Assembly: GCA_037976565.1 (NCBI GenBank)
Contig: CP137684.1
Span: 20,770,259 to 20,834,258 of the forward strand
Origin: Mesocentrotus franciscanus
Taxonomy: Eukaryota; Echinodermata; Echinoidea; Camarodonta; Strongylocentrotidae
Reading direction: 5' to 3'
DNA length: 64,000 nucleotides
The notes beneath the pieces are model-generated. The model worked only from the letters and a program-made list of their open reading frames with translations. It ran no database searches and had not been told where the DNA came from. Positions 11,735 to 23,236 of the stretch are shown piece after piece; position 1 is the first letter of the stretch; the number at the start of each line of letters is the position of its first letter. Made by a program: the position numbers and the translations under genes.

Positions 11735-12594
11735 TACAGACATACCAACACTTTTCGTCTTGCACTCAACGGAGTTCTTTCTCTTTCTTTTCTTTTCTTC
11801 CGCTGCTGTCTCTTTTCGCTATTCCATTTTTTTTTTTTTTTGGGGGCCTGGATCCGCCACTGCTATCATACTCTCATTCAATCTTACACGAAATCGTTCC
11901 TTTGTATGCCAGTCGAGGAAGACAAAATAACCGCCCACCTTTGAAGTAAAATCTACAGTTACCTGGGAATCGTGAGGCTTATAGTTATAATGATCACTGT
12001 TCAAGTACTAAGTTGCTCGCCCCTTGAAAATCCTTGTGATACAATAGCCAAGCCCCACAATTGTTTTGCCCTGATTTCCGTAAGGAATTTCTGATTCATG
12101 TTATCTAGAGTGAAGTTTAGAAAAAATTAAACAAAGGGCATTTTCGATTTTTTTTTTTAAACACTATACAGACATACCAACACTTTTCGTCTTGCACTCA
12201 ACGGAGTTCTTTCTCTTTCTTTTCTTTTCTTCCGCTGCTGTCTCTTTTTCGCTATTCCATTTTTTTTTTGGGGGGCCTGGATCCGCCACTGCTATCATAC
12301 TCTCATTCAATCTTACATGAAATCGTTCCTTTGTATGCCAGTCGAGGAAGACAAAATAACCGCCCACCTTTGAAGTAAAATCTACAGTTACCTGGGAATC
12401 GTGAGGCTTATAGTTATAATGATCACTGTTCAAGTACTAAGTTGCTCGCCCCTTGAAAATCCTTGTGATACAATAGCCAAGCCCCAAAATTGTTTTGCCC
12501 TGATTTCCGTAAGGGATTTCTGATTCATGTCATCTAGAGTGAAGTTTAGAAAAAATTAAGCAAAGGGCATTTTCGATTTTTTTTTAAACACTAT
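11735..12594. repeat. Tandem duplication, period 432 bp
   Basis: Copy 1 is 11735-12166 and copy 2 about 12167-12594. They are almost identical and differ mainly in T-run length and a few bases. Each includes a transposon end, CCTGGATCCGCCACTG, preceded by a T run, and a minus-strand reading frame of about 50 residues (MNSDHYNYKPHDSQ...) that stays open in both copies. The protein is not recognised. The GGATCC end matches the MITEs at 5045 and 40842, so the duplicated unit contains the right end of such an element. Confidence 0.9.
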
Positions 12595-12779
12595 GCATGA
12601 CATATAAAATGAGCATTGTTTTTAGCAGTGGGTCAATGATATCACAGATATAAACTGTATGCAAATTTATAGTACGTTACATGGATTATGAGTTCTCAAA
12701 GTGCAATATTAACAATAAGATATCTCTGAAACACTTACGAATTTTGATATAGAAAACTTTCATCGGTTGGGGATAATCA

Positions 12780-13005
12780 TATAATGTAGTTTTTGAAGCT
12801 ACTACCAATCTTGAAATTTGTGGGCAAGCTTTCGTCCTCTCCTGTGGACTTTCTCAAGCTAAGTGATCAGTCACACGTTTTCTCAGCGCTGCCTGGTGTC
12901 TTGCGATCACTGGACCAAAGATAGGTGACATAGAGTCCCTGTTTAGTTTAGGCTTAATCCTCTTAATTCATATTGACTCTTTCACCTTTCTTGACCAGAA
13001 GTTGC
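12780..13005 (+). repeat. Dispersed repeat, TTCTTGACCAGAAGT family (copy 1)
   Basis: Shares CTCCTGTGGACTTTCT, GATCACTGGA followed by AAAGATAGGT, and TTTCTTGACCAGAAGT with 19785-19975 in the same orientation. The repeat class is unknown. Confidence 0.65.
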
Positions 13006-13009
13006 ACCA

Positions 13010-13955
13010 AATGCTTAGGCCTTTTGATAGATGAAGAATTGAAATGGTCTAAACAAATCGAAAACGTAAATAAACTTACCCAGAAAAAAACATTAGGATG
13101 ATAAAGAGAGCAAAGAGTTTTTTTGCCTGAACAATCCTTAAAGTTACTTTATAACAGTCTAGTGTTGCCACGATTAGATTACTGCTCTGTTGTATGGTCG
13201 AACAGATTTCATTCCCATACAACTAAGCTGCAGAAAATTCAAAAGAGGGCCGCAAGAATAATATTGAACAAGACATATGACACACCGTCGGCTGATTTGT
13301 TCACAAGTCTTAAATGGATGACACTAGACAAACGGTTTGAGTTAAGTCGCGTTATGATGATATATAAATGCGTTCATAACTTAGCCCATTCTTACCTTCA
13401 GGTAGGCTTAATCAATCCTAATGATGTACATGAGCATCATACAAGGCAAATAGATAGTGGATGTTTACGTGTGCCCAGATTTCACACTGATTGTTATAAG
13501 TGTAGCCCAATTGTTTCTTCTATATTTGAATGGAATAAGCTAGACAATTCGATGAGAACGGCTTCTTCTGTCAATTCATTTAAGAGATTGTTTAAACAAA
13601 GTTGTAATTTATGAATAGCTCAGCCAAACATACACTACGTGCATGTTCTTTAATATTAACATGATTTATTCACACAATTGCGGCTTAATCAGTATTTTTC
13701 TATTGACATTACAGTTGAACTAGGTTAATGATATATAATTATTTTGCAAACGAGTATTCGTTTGTGCCACGTCTATTATTGCTGTGTTATATCTTTCTAA
13801 TGTACTATAGGTTTTTTTTTAACTGTTCTGTATAAACGTTATGCTTTTTGATGTAAATATGTTCATGTTTATTCAGGGCCCCATGGAAGACCACTACTTA
13901 TTGGTGAATGGGCTACCCTGACAAAAGATTAGAAATAAATAAATAAATAAATAAA
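13010..13955 (+). mobile_element. 5'-truncated CR1/L2-like LINE
   Basis: Begins in the RT C-terminal region (a CLGLLIDEELKWSKQI tract at about 13012-13060) and continues through an open stretch at 13123-13614 (LLYNSLVLPRLDYCSVVW, RAARIILNK, CLRVPRF, EWNKLDNSMR), the post-RT domain of CR1/L2 LINEs. The 3' UTR ends in (AAAT)n at 13932-13958. Small frame errors sit near 13097 and in the T run at about 13119. A dead insertion. Confidence 0.85.
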
Positions 13956-15489
13956 TAAACAAATGCTTGGAGTTTCGAATGATATAACATGTATGCATGG
14001 ATGCTCATCTATGGCAGACAAGGGCACACCACAATTGAAGATAATTTCAAATGACAGTTTAAATCTCCATTGAATACAAGACTTTTGGTCAAAACAGCAC
14101 CCCTTCCCCAGCCAAAAAAATAAAGAAAACGAAAAATGAAAAGATGACATACAAGTCGGCATTAATCTTTGAAGGCCACCGGATCACTTACATGTTTAAT
14201 AATACTAGTCTCAAATAGCTCTCTCAAGATTCAATAAATTAAGCCTTCATTTCTTTAAACACTCGATCTACTTTGTGTTTTTGAGTAACGGCCAAAGGGC
14301 CTTTAATATGCAGCCCGTGATACGATTTGTTCTGACCAGACACAAATCCGGGACACAAATATCGAGTTAAAAAACAAACAATCAAACAAACAGAAGAAAA
14401 ACAGATGCTTTTGATCAGGAATGCCCGTTTACAAAAATCACAAAATATTAACAAAGAAAGTACATTATATCCATAAGGTAAATGAAAGGGGAGAGTATAG
14501 GGGTGGATAGAAATAAGAAAAGGCAAATCAGTAGATATCATTTCATTTCAAGATGTAAAGAGAGAGAGAGAGAGAGAGAGAGGACAAACATAGCATAAAG
14601 TTCATACACAATTCATGGTGCATTTATAAGAATCAGTTGACCTGCATAACGTATGTATTAAAATGATTTTACAGTGAAAACTAGGACTGAAAACTATTAG
14701 TTTTAAATGAAGCAAGGTTGATTGGACAGTACCATAACTAAATAGGTCTAAAATATAAATCATATCAAAGAATAAAATACATTGGCAGAAGAGTGACTAC
14801 ATTCATTGTCAGAACTATTACTGTAGGCATGAATAAGAGGCTCAAACCTTTTCTAAACCTCTTCAACTTTCTGTCAATATTTTTCTACCAGTTTCGTACA
14901 AGTAAAAGACAATTATATGGATTAATTCAAAATAGGAATAATGAAATAGAAAGTAAATCATGATAATCACATGATGATGTTTCATTCTGAAGGGGGTGGA
15001 AACTCCATCTGTTTTTGAGAAATAAAGATCTCTTTTATTGTAAGGGTTCTAAATAAAATGTAATCCTTGATCGCTTTCTTTTTGTGTGATAGTTGCGTAT
15101 CTCTGAAAGCCATACATGTAGGAGTTTTCTCTTAAATCTCTGGTTTTATAAATGCGACCACATTTTCCACTCCTCGACCTTTGAACATTCTCCATGAAAA
15201 CCATATTTGCATTCATCTCTTTCATCATGATATTTTATATTGATTTATTATTTAACCACTTATAATGTTATTTGCTTTTACGTATTGTGGTTTGTGACAT
15301 ATATCATTTCATCTTAATAATTGTAAATGTCATGCTTATCACTTTGTAAAACAGGAAACAACTGATCTTATACATTCAATATCAAATTTTCTGTTTATTA
15401 TATTGCGTACGTACTGTGGCAAACGTACTTCTCATTTACCTTGCCACATTTGCCAATGTTTGTATTATCTTATAGTATTGTTGTATGTT
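13956..15489. other. Long stretch without a recognised gene
   Basis: AT-rich, with a pure (GA)n tract at 14558-14581. I see no exon with splice signals, no transposon ends and no RNA gene. Confidence 0.4.
14558..14581. repeat. (GA)n microsatellite
   Basis: Pure GA run of 24 bases. Confidence 0.95.
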
Positions 15490-15840
15490 GACGACCACCT
15501 ACTCCTTTTCTTCTTTCTTTTCCTCTCCCCCCTCTCTCTCTCTCTCTGTCTACTCCCCTCCCTTACTTTTGCGGTCTTCACTTTAATACATCACACTAGA
15601 TTATTTTGAACCTTCACCTTTACACCTAATTGTACTACTAATTTTATGGTTTACTCATATGTGCTCCTTGGTTGTATACTCGTGAATAATTTACAACTGC
15701 ATACTGTTTACTTGTATTATAATCATTTTATATAGTGTATTTTTTATCATAGAAATACTTTTGTAAATATATTGTACAATTCAGCCCCTGGGCTGCGATG
15801 CATATTTCTTCAATAAATAAACCATTATTATTATTTATCA
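15490..15840 (+). mobile_element. LINE 3'-end remnant
   Basis: A CT-rich tract (15510-15560), then a TTCAGCCCCTGGGCTGC motif and AATAAATAAACCATTATTATT. The same arrangement (CT-rich tract, then TTCAGCCTACGGGCTGC and a final AT-rich tail) is at 39890-40260, so both look like 3' UTRs of one retrotransposon family. Confidence 0.55.
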
Positions 15841-16420
15841 AATTGTATTTTATCAAAGCGTATGTAACAATCTCCTCAACCGACGTCAAATATTACTCTT
15901 TAAACATCTTAATCATAATAAGCATAGACAAACATATAAATTACAGTCACAGTGTCTATATAAGTAACAATATTAGTAAAGGTATGATAAACTTACCCAA
16001 CAATCTATCCGTAACCCGATGGTTTTGCCAAATATCGATACTGTCAACCGCTCACAGAAATGTTTGAACTCTTACAACGGTAATAGAGAAGTACAAAGTC
16101 CCCACCACAGTTTTCAAGTCGCCAGCAACTTTTTTTTTACGGGAATGACACTAAAGCTTTCAACGGTTCACATCACCTTTAATAGGAAGATGCTATTGGC
16201 TACTATCATTAATATTTTATTCATAAACCGGAATATACCCGTAGAAATTCCCCGCTATGCACGCACGCCGTTACGTGCCATACATTGAAAAGCAAGTCCT
16301 GTTGAAAACGAAACAGGTAGTTGGCCCAGTATAAACGTTATTCACGCATTGTCCCAACCCAACCCAAGGAGTTATTACACTAGACTGATTCAAAAACAAG
16401 AAAAGCATGAATGTATTCGA
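15841..16420. other. No recognised feature
   Basis: AT-rich sequence without recognised gene or repeat boundary. Confidence 0.4.
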
Positions 16421-16423
16421 TGT

Positions 16424-16482
16424 TAGAGAGAGAGAGAGAGAGAGCGGGAGAGACAATGAGAGAGAGAGAGAGAGAGAGAGGA
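16424..16482. repeat. (GA)n microsatellite
   Basis: Two GA-dinucleotide blocks separated by a short interruption at about 16443-16457. Confidence 0.9.
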
Positions 16483-16631
16483 TTATAGTGACGCTCCCGA
16501 TGGTTGTTGGTTAGTTTTAGAAAATAGATGGACTATCATTATGGAGACGATCAATTAGATATTGTCATAAATAAATATGATATAAACGAAGCTCAGTTCT
16601 ATTTATTCACGGGTACACCGAGTTGGGATTT

Positions 16632-17046
16632 ACTGTAGCAGAAGAAGAAGAAGAAGACGGAGAAGCGAAGAAAAAGACGGAGAAGAAGAAGAAGAAGAAG
16701 AAGAAGAAGAAGAAGAAGAAGAAGGGGAAGAAGAAGGACACGAACAAGAACAAGAAGATGAACGAGAAGAAGAAGAAGAAGAAAAAGAAGATGACGGAGA
16801 AAAAGAAGAAGAGGAAGAAGTAAAAGAAGAAGAGGAATAAGAAGAAGAGTAAGAAGAAGAAGTAGAAGAAGAAGAGAAGGAGAACAAGAAGACGAAGAAG
16901 AACAATAAGAAGAAGAAGAACTAGAAGAACAAGAACAGGAAGACGAAAAAGAACAAGAAAAGGAATAAGAAGAAGAACAAGAAGAAGAACAAGAAAAAGA
17001 AGAATAAAAAGAACACGGAGAAGAAGAAGAATAAGAATAAGAAGAA
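16632..17046 (+). repeat. (GAA)n-rich array, about 415 bp
   Basis: Almost purely AAG/GAA trinucleotides with scattered CGA, CAA and TAA changes, and purest at 16680-16735. It is a homopurine-homopyrimidine tract. All overlapping serine-, leucine-, phenylalanine- or lysine-rich reading frames are its translations. Confidence 0.95.
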
Positions 17047-17440
17047 GCCATCCGGAAGTCCGTCTGTTGTCTTTGGGAAATTTACGCATGGACTTCAGAA
17101 CAGAGTACAAGGTCTCACGTTGTTCGTCCGGTCATTCAACCTTAAAACCTACCTAACTCATTCAATGTCGAGATGATAAAAAACAAGGCCACGGGGGAAG
17201 GCTTAGTGAGTTCTAGGGGATGTAACAACCCTAAATTTGGAATGGTTTAATAGTTTAACCGTTTAACGGTTTCAGACCAATCAAACGTAACAATATACTG
17301 GGATGATCATTATACTGACAGGTGAAATAATCCCTTTCAATTATGAGACTCAAGACAACATAATTATGCATGATCGCAACTACTATCGGGAAATCAAATC
17401 GAGGCCAATTTCAATATCCTATTGTACATCACATAGTTCG
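17047..17440. other. No recognised feature
   Basis: No gene seen. A short GTTTAATAGTTTAACCGTT repeat is at about 17245-17270. Confidence 0.4.
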
Positions 17441-17449
17441 AAAGAGCCA

Positions 17450-18745
17450 CTTCCGCCATTTATCAAAATTTAGGCCTAATGCGTATACGTCTTTATAAAT
17501 GCTTCGTTATGAATTATTTCATTCACTTGGTACAAATAACAGTGCAATAGTCAGAATGCAAACTGCATAATTATTTTAAGTGCTCTTAGCTAGGTAGGTC
17601 ATGTCATCATGTTTGTCCTACGTAGCTGCAACTAATGTGTGCAATTCCAATTCTAACTATTGACATACAATTATTCGTAAGAGGTACATGGAATTCGTCT
17701 CGAGGCGCTTCACAAAGGCACAGGGGCGGCGAAAAAAGTATATTGCTTGTTTTCTGTTGTACTATAGTTTTGCTAAGGAATGTAATTATTTAATACAACA
17801 AAACTTCAAAAACCTGTGAGGGGGTAGTCACTTCCGTTACCTTCACCCCTCTCGTTCACTATGCTCCCTCGCACTGGCGTACTGATAGGGGGGCTTGGGG
17901 GCAGTTGCCCCCTAATAAAATTCAGACATGGTGTATTTCTAATACGATACCAGTGATTTACAAATGTTGCTGAAATGGCATGATTTTTCCCTGAGCTTCC
18001 GGGGGCTCTGCCCCCTGGACCCGACTCCAATTAATGCCAGTGTCACAAATAAGGTATAAAAATATGCTCATCTGACCGTAATTAAATGCCTAAAACCCCT
18101 GACCTTCCTGGGTCTCTTCCCCCTAGACCCCACCAAGGGCCCTAAGGCGGCCCTCGGATGCTTATCTGATCGTAATTTAATGCCCAAAACCCCTGAGATT
18201 CTGGGGGCTCTGTCCCCTGGACCCGACTCCAATTAATGCCAGTGGCACAAATAAGGTATCAAAATAAGCTCATCTGACCGTAATTAAATGCCTAAAACCC
18301 CTGACCTTCCGGGGGCTCCACCCCCTGGATCCCACCTGGGGCCCTAAGGCAGGGCCCTGGATGCTCATCTGACCGTAATTAAATGCCTAAACCCCCGGAG
18401 CTCCATTGGGCTCCGCCCCTTGTCCTCCGCCGGGGCTTTGCCTCTGGACCCCACGCCAATTTACGCTCCACTTGCCTCGCTCGCTTTGCTCTGCCTGATC
18501 GTAAATACTTACTTTAGCCCCACTTTATAAAACGTTTCGCGGGGCCTGCATGTAACATGTGGTTACATGCAGTTACATAACAAGTGGTGGTGATGCAGAT
18601 TTTTGTTTTGCCCCAAAAAAAAAAGTTTTTGCTCGTCCTCGCATTTCGTCCCCCCCCGGTCATGAAAAGAAATCGCCGCCCCTGCAAAGGCATATGCATA
18701 AATTTGGTTACATTACGAAAATGGCCTATAGACTTATATTATTGC
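17450..18745. mobile_element. Palindromic MITE copy split by a hAT-like element
   Basis: Left part 17455-17712 carries ATGCGTATACGTCTTTATAA and ATTTCATTCAC. Right part 18693-18745 carries TATGCATAAATTTGG and TTACATTACGAAAATGGCC. These match the palindrome at 20473-20653. The hAT-like element at 17721-18684 interrupts it within ...CACAAAGGCA; removal of the insert and one duplication joins the two halves in the order seen in the intact copy. Confidence 0.7.
17721..18684 (-). mobile_element. hAT-like non-autonomous element, CAGGGGCGGCG family (964 bp)
   Basis: The ends are CAGGGGCGGCG (17721) and CGCCGCCCCTG (ending 18684), with a perfect 8-bp duplication CAAAGGCA (17713-17720 and 18685-18692). 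In reverse complement it matches 1014-1855 and includes the GC-rich tandem cassettes (about 17990-18460). It lacks the LINE present in the first copy. No transposase. Confidence 0.9.
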
Positions 18746-18747
18746 CG

Positions 18748-19518
18748 AGTACAAGTCCACTCCAAAATAACTTGCCTTTAATAGAAGCAGAAAAATCAGA
18801 CAAACCTATCAAAAAAGTTTGAGCAAAATCGGATAACTAATAAGAAAGTTATGAATTTTTGAAAAAAGTATGTAAAACTAAAAAACAATGGAAATCACTA
18901 CATAAATTGCCAATTTGGTTATCAGTTTGTGACGTCATGTCCTCACTATTTGTCAATTGCTTTATATAGTTTAATCCCATTAATTTCCCTTTTTATCCCA
19001 CAAAACTTGATTTCCCCATGCCTTTGCCCAGTTTATATGATTTGTATCATATCGCTTGCATGACATTTCACAAAATAATTATGAACTTTGAAGAATTGAT
19101 ACTATTTTCTGCATATTGTATATTCATAATTATTGATTTTTATATAAATAGTTTATCAAAATTCACATTTTTTCACGATTTAACTGGAAAAAATTACTCT
19201 ATATTAGTGCATCCACACAAAAACATATTACCATCAATCTAACTTGGATGCTGGTGTGAAGAAATAAGATTCTTAGGAGGAAAATAGGAAATTTATATTA
19301 TCAATATAAAGAAAATAATTAGTGGATAGTGAGGACATGACGTCACAGACTCATGAGTGAGTTGCCAATTTGTGTAGTGATTTTCAAAGTTATTAATGTC
19401 ATTAAAAATTCATAACTTTCTTATTAGTTATCCGATTTTGCTCAAACTCTTTTTGATTGGTTTGTCTGATTTTTCTGGTTCAATTGAAAGTAAGTTATTT
19501 TTGGAGTGGACTTGCCCT
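18748..19518. mobile_element. TTAA-type MITE, CAAGTCCACTCC ends (copy 1)
   Basis: The left end ACAAGTCCACTCCAAAATAA (from 18751) is inverted at the right as TTATTTTTGGAGTGGACTTG (to 19514) before CCC and TTAA (19519-19522). Arms of about 190 bp are inverted, for example AAAATCGGATAACTAATAAG at the left and its complement near 19420, and a TGACGTCATGTCCTCACTA tract at about 18930 and, inverted, about 19340. The TTAA is clear only on the right; piggyBac or Kolobok relatives are possible. Confidence 0.75.
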
Positions 19519-19784
19519 TTAAGTTGATTCTTCATGAGTCTTTGAGAGCGATTTTATAGGAAATGCTTGAAAAGTGACATGATGGGGTTATTTTGTACCG
19601 ATTGTTTTGTTGAAATATTATTTAGGGGATTCTGTAATTATGGAAACTAGAACTTCATAAAATACAGCGAAAGTTCAAGACTGCTAAGCTGCCAAACGGC
19701 AAAATGATGTTAGGTAAGATAGAAGTAGTTCCCAAGACAACCTTTTGTTGTATAAAAATGTCCTTAGGAGAGAGTGTGTGTTTC

Positions 19785-19975
19785 ATGTAGTGCTTCTACC
19801 AACCTTAGAATAACTCCTGTGGACTTTCTTGCTGTCTGCTGCCTCGAGATCACTGGAGCGAAGAAAGGTAACAATGTATAGCAAGAATCCCTATTCAGTG
19901 AAGGATTCATCATTTTTATACAGAGGCATTCTTCTACCATTCTTGACCAGAAGTGCGTTTCAAACTCAATAATGT
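19785..19975 (+). repeat. Dispersed repeat, TTCTTGACCAGAAGT family (copy 2)
   Basis: Second copy of the repeat at 12780-13005, diverged. The flanks 19523-19784 and 19976-20254 contain no recognised feature. Confidence 0.65.
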
Positions 19976-20261
19976 GGGCATCATCCCATTGAATGTTGTG
20001 TCCAGTATTAAGGGCGTTTCTGCTACTTGCTGCCTAATCTGAGGGCCCTTTTGTGCACACAATAGGGGGCAGCGCAATTTAAATATCAAGGGATGTATTA
20101 GAGTTTATTTCTAAAATAAAATGAAAGGGCTATTTGACTTTCAAGAGCCAATAAAAACTCTAATCATCCCTTGTGTATGCAAAATTACAGTTCGTAGTGT
20201 CACATTTAATGTCATTCATACATATTAAAACTGTACAATAAATGAAGTTATACTTATAAAG

Positions 20262-20832
20262 CCCAAGTCCACTCCGATTTTCAAAAATTATAACATGTTG
20301 TAAATAAATCAAAGGTTAAAACTGCCAAATATCACGGGCGTACTTCAATCAGGTGATTTTTAAGAGCGATTTTTGTTTCGGGTATTTCGAGCAAAACATT
20401 TATATTGCTGTACGGAAGTGACGTATGCTCCTCACAACGAAAGTGCCAGGCGGTATACATTCTGACAATGGGCTATTTTCGTAATGTAACCAAATTTAAT
20501 GCATACGTCTTTGTGAAGTGCCTCTATACAAACTATTTCATTCACCTGATAAGAATAATAGTGTTTCATTATTCTTATCAGGTGAATGGAATAGTGTGTA
20601 TCGAGGCACTTCACAAAGACGTATGCATTAAATTTGGTTACATTACGAATCTGTGTTGTGAGGACCCTACGTCACAACCGACTCGCTCATTAACTTGTTT
20701 TTTGCTCATTAAAAAAAATTATTAAAAATAAATCTGAGCACCATTTTCCAAAACCAAGTTATATTTGTGCTTTTTAGATTTTTGTCTAAAGTATCTAATC
20801 AGCTCAACTTTTCAGTGGAGTGGACTTGTACT
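20262..20832. mobile_element. TTAA-type MITE, CAAGTCCACTCC ends (copy 2)
   Basis: The left end reads CCCAAGTCCACTCC (20262) and the right end GGAGTGGACTTGTAC followed by TTTAAGG; TTAA is at 20833-20836 and a degraded TTATAA at the left. The inside is different from copy 1 and centred on a near-perfect palindrome. Confidence 0.75.
20473..20653. repeat. Near-perfect palindrome with about 85-bp arms
   Basis: The left arm runs CGTAATGTAACCAAATTTAA, then GCATACGTCTTTGTGAAGTG, then CACCTGATAAGAATAATAGT. The right arm is the complement with only a few mismatches, separated by a loop of about 4 bases near 20562-20568. A transcript would fold into a long hairpin. Confidence 0.9.
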
Positions 20833-20879
20833 TTAAGGAAATGGGAATGCGCATGCGGAAATTGTGAGTAAACTATCAC

Positions 20880-21037
20880 ACTACAGATTTAAACATACCA
20901 TATTTCAAAACAAGACTTTGAACATGTATTGTGTGAACTTCAATAATGGTATCTTACTGAAGAAGGTCAAAGATAAATTCAATCAGACAAGGGAGGAGTC
21001 GAAATGAAAGAAGAAAAGAAAAAGGCAAGGGAGAGAG

Positions 21038-21079
<42 letters not shown>

Positions 21080-21560
21080 CAAAGATAAGGAGGACAGAAA
21101 AGAGTTGGTAGATAGGCGTATGAGAGAGAGAGAGAGAGATGAAAGAGTTATGAGGGAGAGAAAGAGAAAGAGCGAGAGAGAGGAGAGAGGGAAAGAGAGA
21201 TCCGAAGGGGAGGGAAGTCCTATGGAAAAGGCGGGTTGAAACAATCTATTCATAACTGATACCACTTCAACCATTAATTGAACACAACACAAGATTCCGA
21301 GCAGTTACAGATATCAAACCAAAATATTGGTATTTATTTTGCAATTTGCTGTTGAATATGAGAGCAGAAATCAGCACAGCGAGCGTGACCATACACACAC
21401 ATGTACACATAACACCCATCGACAAAACAATTATAGTACATTATCATATCAGTACAGTACAGTACGTACATAAAGGCTTAAAGACAGTCTAGGCTCTCCA
21501 CGAGCGGTTTCATTGGAATTAATCGAGAAATTCCCTCTCTAGCGTGTATTTACACCCTGA
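20880..21560. repeat. Composite dispersed repeat with GA-rich core (copy 1)
   Basis: Contains AACATGTATTGTGTGAACTT, a GA-rich core (21030-21200), GGTATTTATTTTGCAATTTG, a tract matching CACCCATCGACAAAAC, and GAGCGGTTTCATTGGAATTA. An inverted relative covers 38900-39860. Pieces of its right end recur at 30680-30780 and 43655-43740. Confidence 0.8.
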
Positions 21561-22265
21561 AGGGCTCTCGTTTACGCGCTCGCACGTTGGCTTCGCTCCC
21601 TTCCCTTTTTGAATAATCCTGGATCCGCCCTTGAGAAATGTAGGGGAGAGCGGGGCTAGTCCATCCTGGGGGCAAGTCCGCACACTCCGTGATTCTCAGC
21701 CTTGCGGTGATTGGATAAAACTTTCACTGATGATGTAATGACAAACTAGCCATACCGCACAACATACAACGGCACGAGGACATGTGCTCTTTGATAAACG
21801 AAATCACGCTAAAATTTCCATTTCAAGGGCACGTAAGTAAAAAAAATTGTCATTACATTTCTTGTGTTTACCCGTATACATTGATGAAGGTGGTTATGAT
21901 AGTTTTTGTTGTTAACCGGGTATGGTATGTGTCTACTGAAAAATGCGGAAACAAGTCAACATTGGTTGTACATTTTGCCTAGAACAAGATTAACGACGAT
22001 AACAGCCCCATGGGGCTAGTTTGCCCGTTTTTGACGGGTCATATTCACCCAGGGGCGGACTTGCCCCGCATTGAGGGGCGAACTTACCTCATTCAGTGTG
22101 GTTAGATCTTTAATTGTAAGTGAAAATATAGGCCCTAACCTGGCAACTTCAGTAAAGTTTAGTGACGATTGTGTCTATCCAACTTGATTTAATTCTTCAT
22201 AAAAACTTATGACGTATAATATTTATTTCTTTTGACTGTTGACTTAATGTTGGTTTTCCTTTTTC

Positions 22266-22620
22266 AGAAAGGTACGAAATTACCAAAGAAAAACAGACCA
22301 GACCAGATGTAATGAGACAGGCCGTAGATCATTAGGGACTTTTAGATTTGCACGACGAGAACGTGGACTGCTACGTGGACATCCTTTTAAGGCATTGTGA
22401 CGTCCTTTTAAGGCACTGCCGGGCAGACTGTCAGTGCCGGGCAGTGCCTTTAAAAGGATGTCCACGTAGCAGTCCACGTTCTCGTCGTGCAAATCTAAAA
22501 GTCCCAATTATCTTTCAACTGACGACGGCACCAGAAAAACTGCCGAACTCTTTCGCATTCCACGTTCCAGATTGAGCATTCGCAGTTCGACAAAACTACA
22601 TGCTATTGGAAAGCACCTCA
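22266..22620 (+). pseudogene. pogo-type psq helix-turn-helix exon, interrupted
   Basis: The plus strand reads KVRNYQRKTDQT (22270-22310), then after a one-base frame change RPDVMRQAVDH (to about 22333). A 170-bp hairpin intervenes. After it, STDDGTRKTAELFRIPRSRL (about 22516-22575) follows and the frame later closes. N-terminal VRNY.RKT, a first helix and the RKTAELF.IPR.RL recognition-helix segment are the pattern of psq DNA-binding domains in pogo-like transposases, which bind the transposon ends. It is broken by the hairpin and by the frame change. No downstream transposase exons are recognised. Confidence 0.65.
22337..22505. repeat. Hairpin insertion in the psq exon
   Basis: GGACTTTTAGATTTGCACGA and the following GAACGTGGACTGCTACGTGG are repeated in exact inverted order at 22450-22505. 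The loop side has a smaller inverted motif (GCACTGCC...GGGCAGTGC). The flanks read ATTA on both sides (22332-22335 and about 22507-22510), a likely 4-bp target duplication. Confidence 0.8.
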
Positions 22621-23236
22621 TGGGAGATAAAGTTTTCCTTTCTTTTTCTGAATAACGATTTGGTCGCACCACTACAGGAGTTTACTATGAGCATTGTAAT
22701 AATTAATGTTACTGTTAGGTAAATGAACATTTGCACTAACATATGAATTGAAGAAGTAACAAAAGGCTTCTCGAAACCTGCTCTTAGGAACCATTCCGGT
22801 GTTGTCTGTAATATTCGTTCCAGTGTTCAGTGCTGGGATAAAAAAACATTCTACTCAGGTAGTGTTTTTGTTTTTGTTTCAGATTAAGGAAGGTGATTAA
22901 TATGGTAAATATCATATTTTTGTATATGTGGTGTTGCCAGTCGCATTTCTAATTGAAAGAAATCATAAGACACTGATAATATTCATTTTAGATTAGAGAC
23001 TGTTTTCAGAGTTAAAAATGTTTAGTGACAAGATGCTCGAGACTTATCAAGGTATCACTTGTGCATTTTGTTTGTTATTCTTAATTTAATTGTTTCATTC
23101 CAGAGTATGGTAATCACAAGGATTTATAATTGGACATTCATTCTAGTACTTTTGCACTTAAAGATTTAAAGAAGAAAAAATAAGAATTCAAAATTAGCTG
23201 AAGTGTTTGTGTGTTCTTTTATTGTATCCGGTTCCT

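Noticed and set aside
16599..17110. Long serine-, leucine- or lysine-rich open frames on both strands
   Set aside because: They are translations of the GAA array in different frames; no start context or unique sequence.
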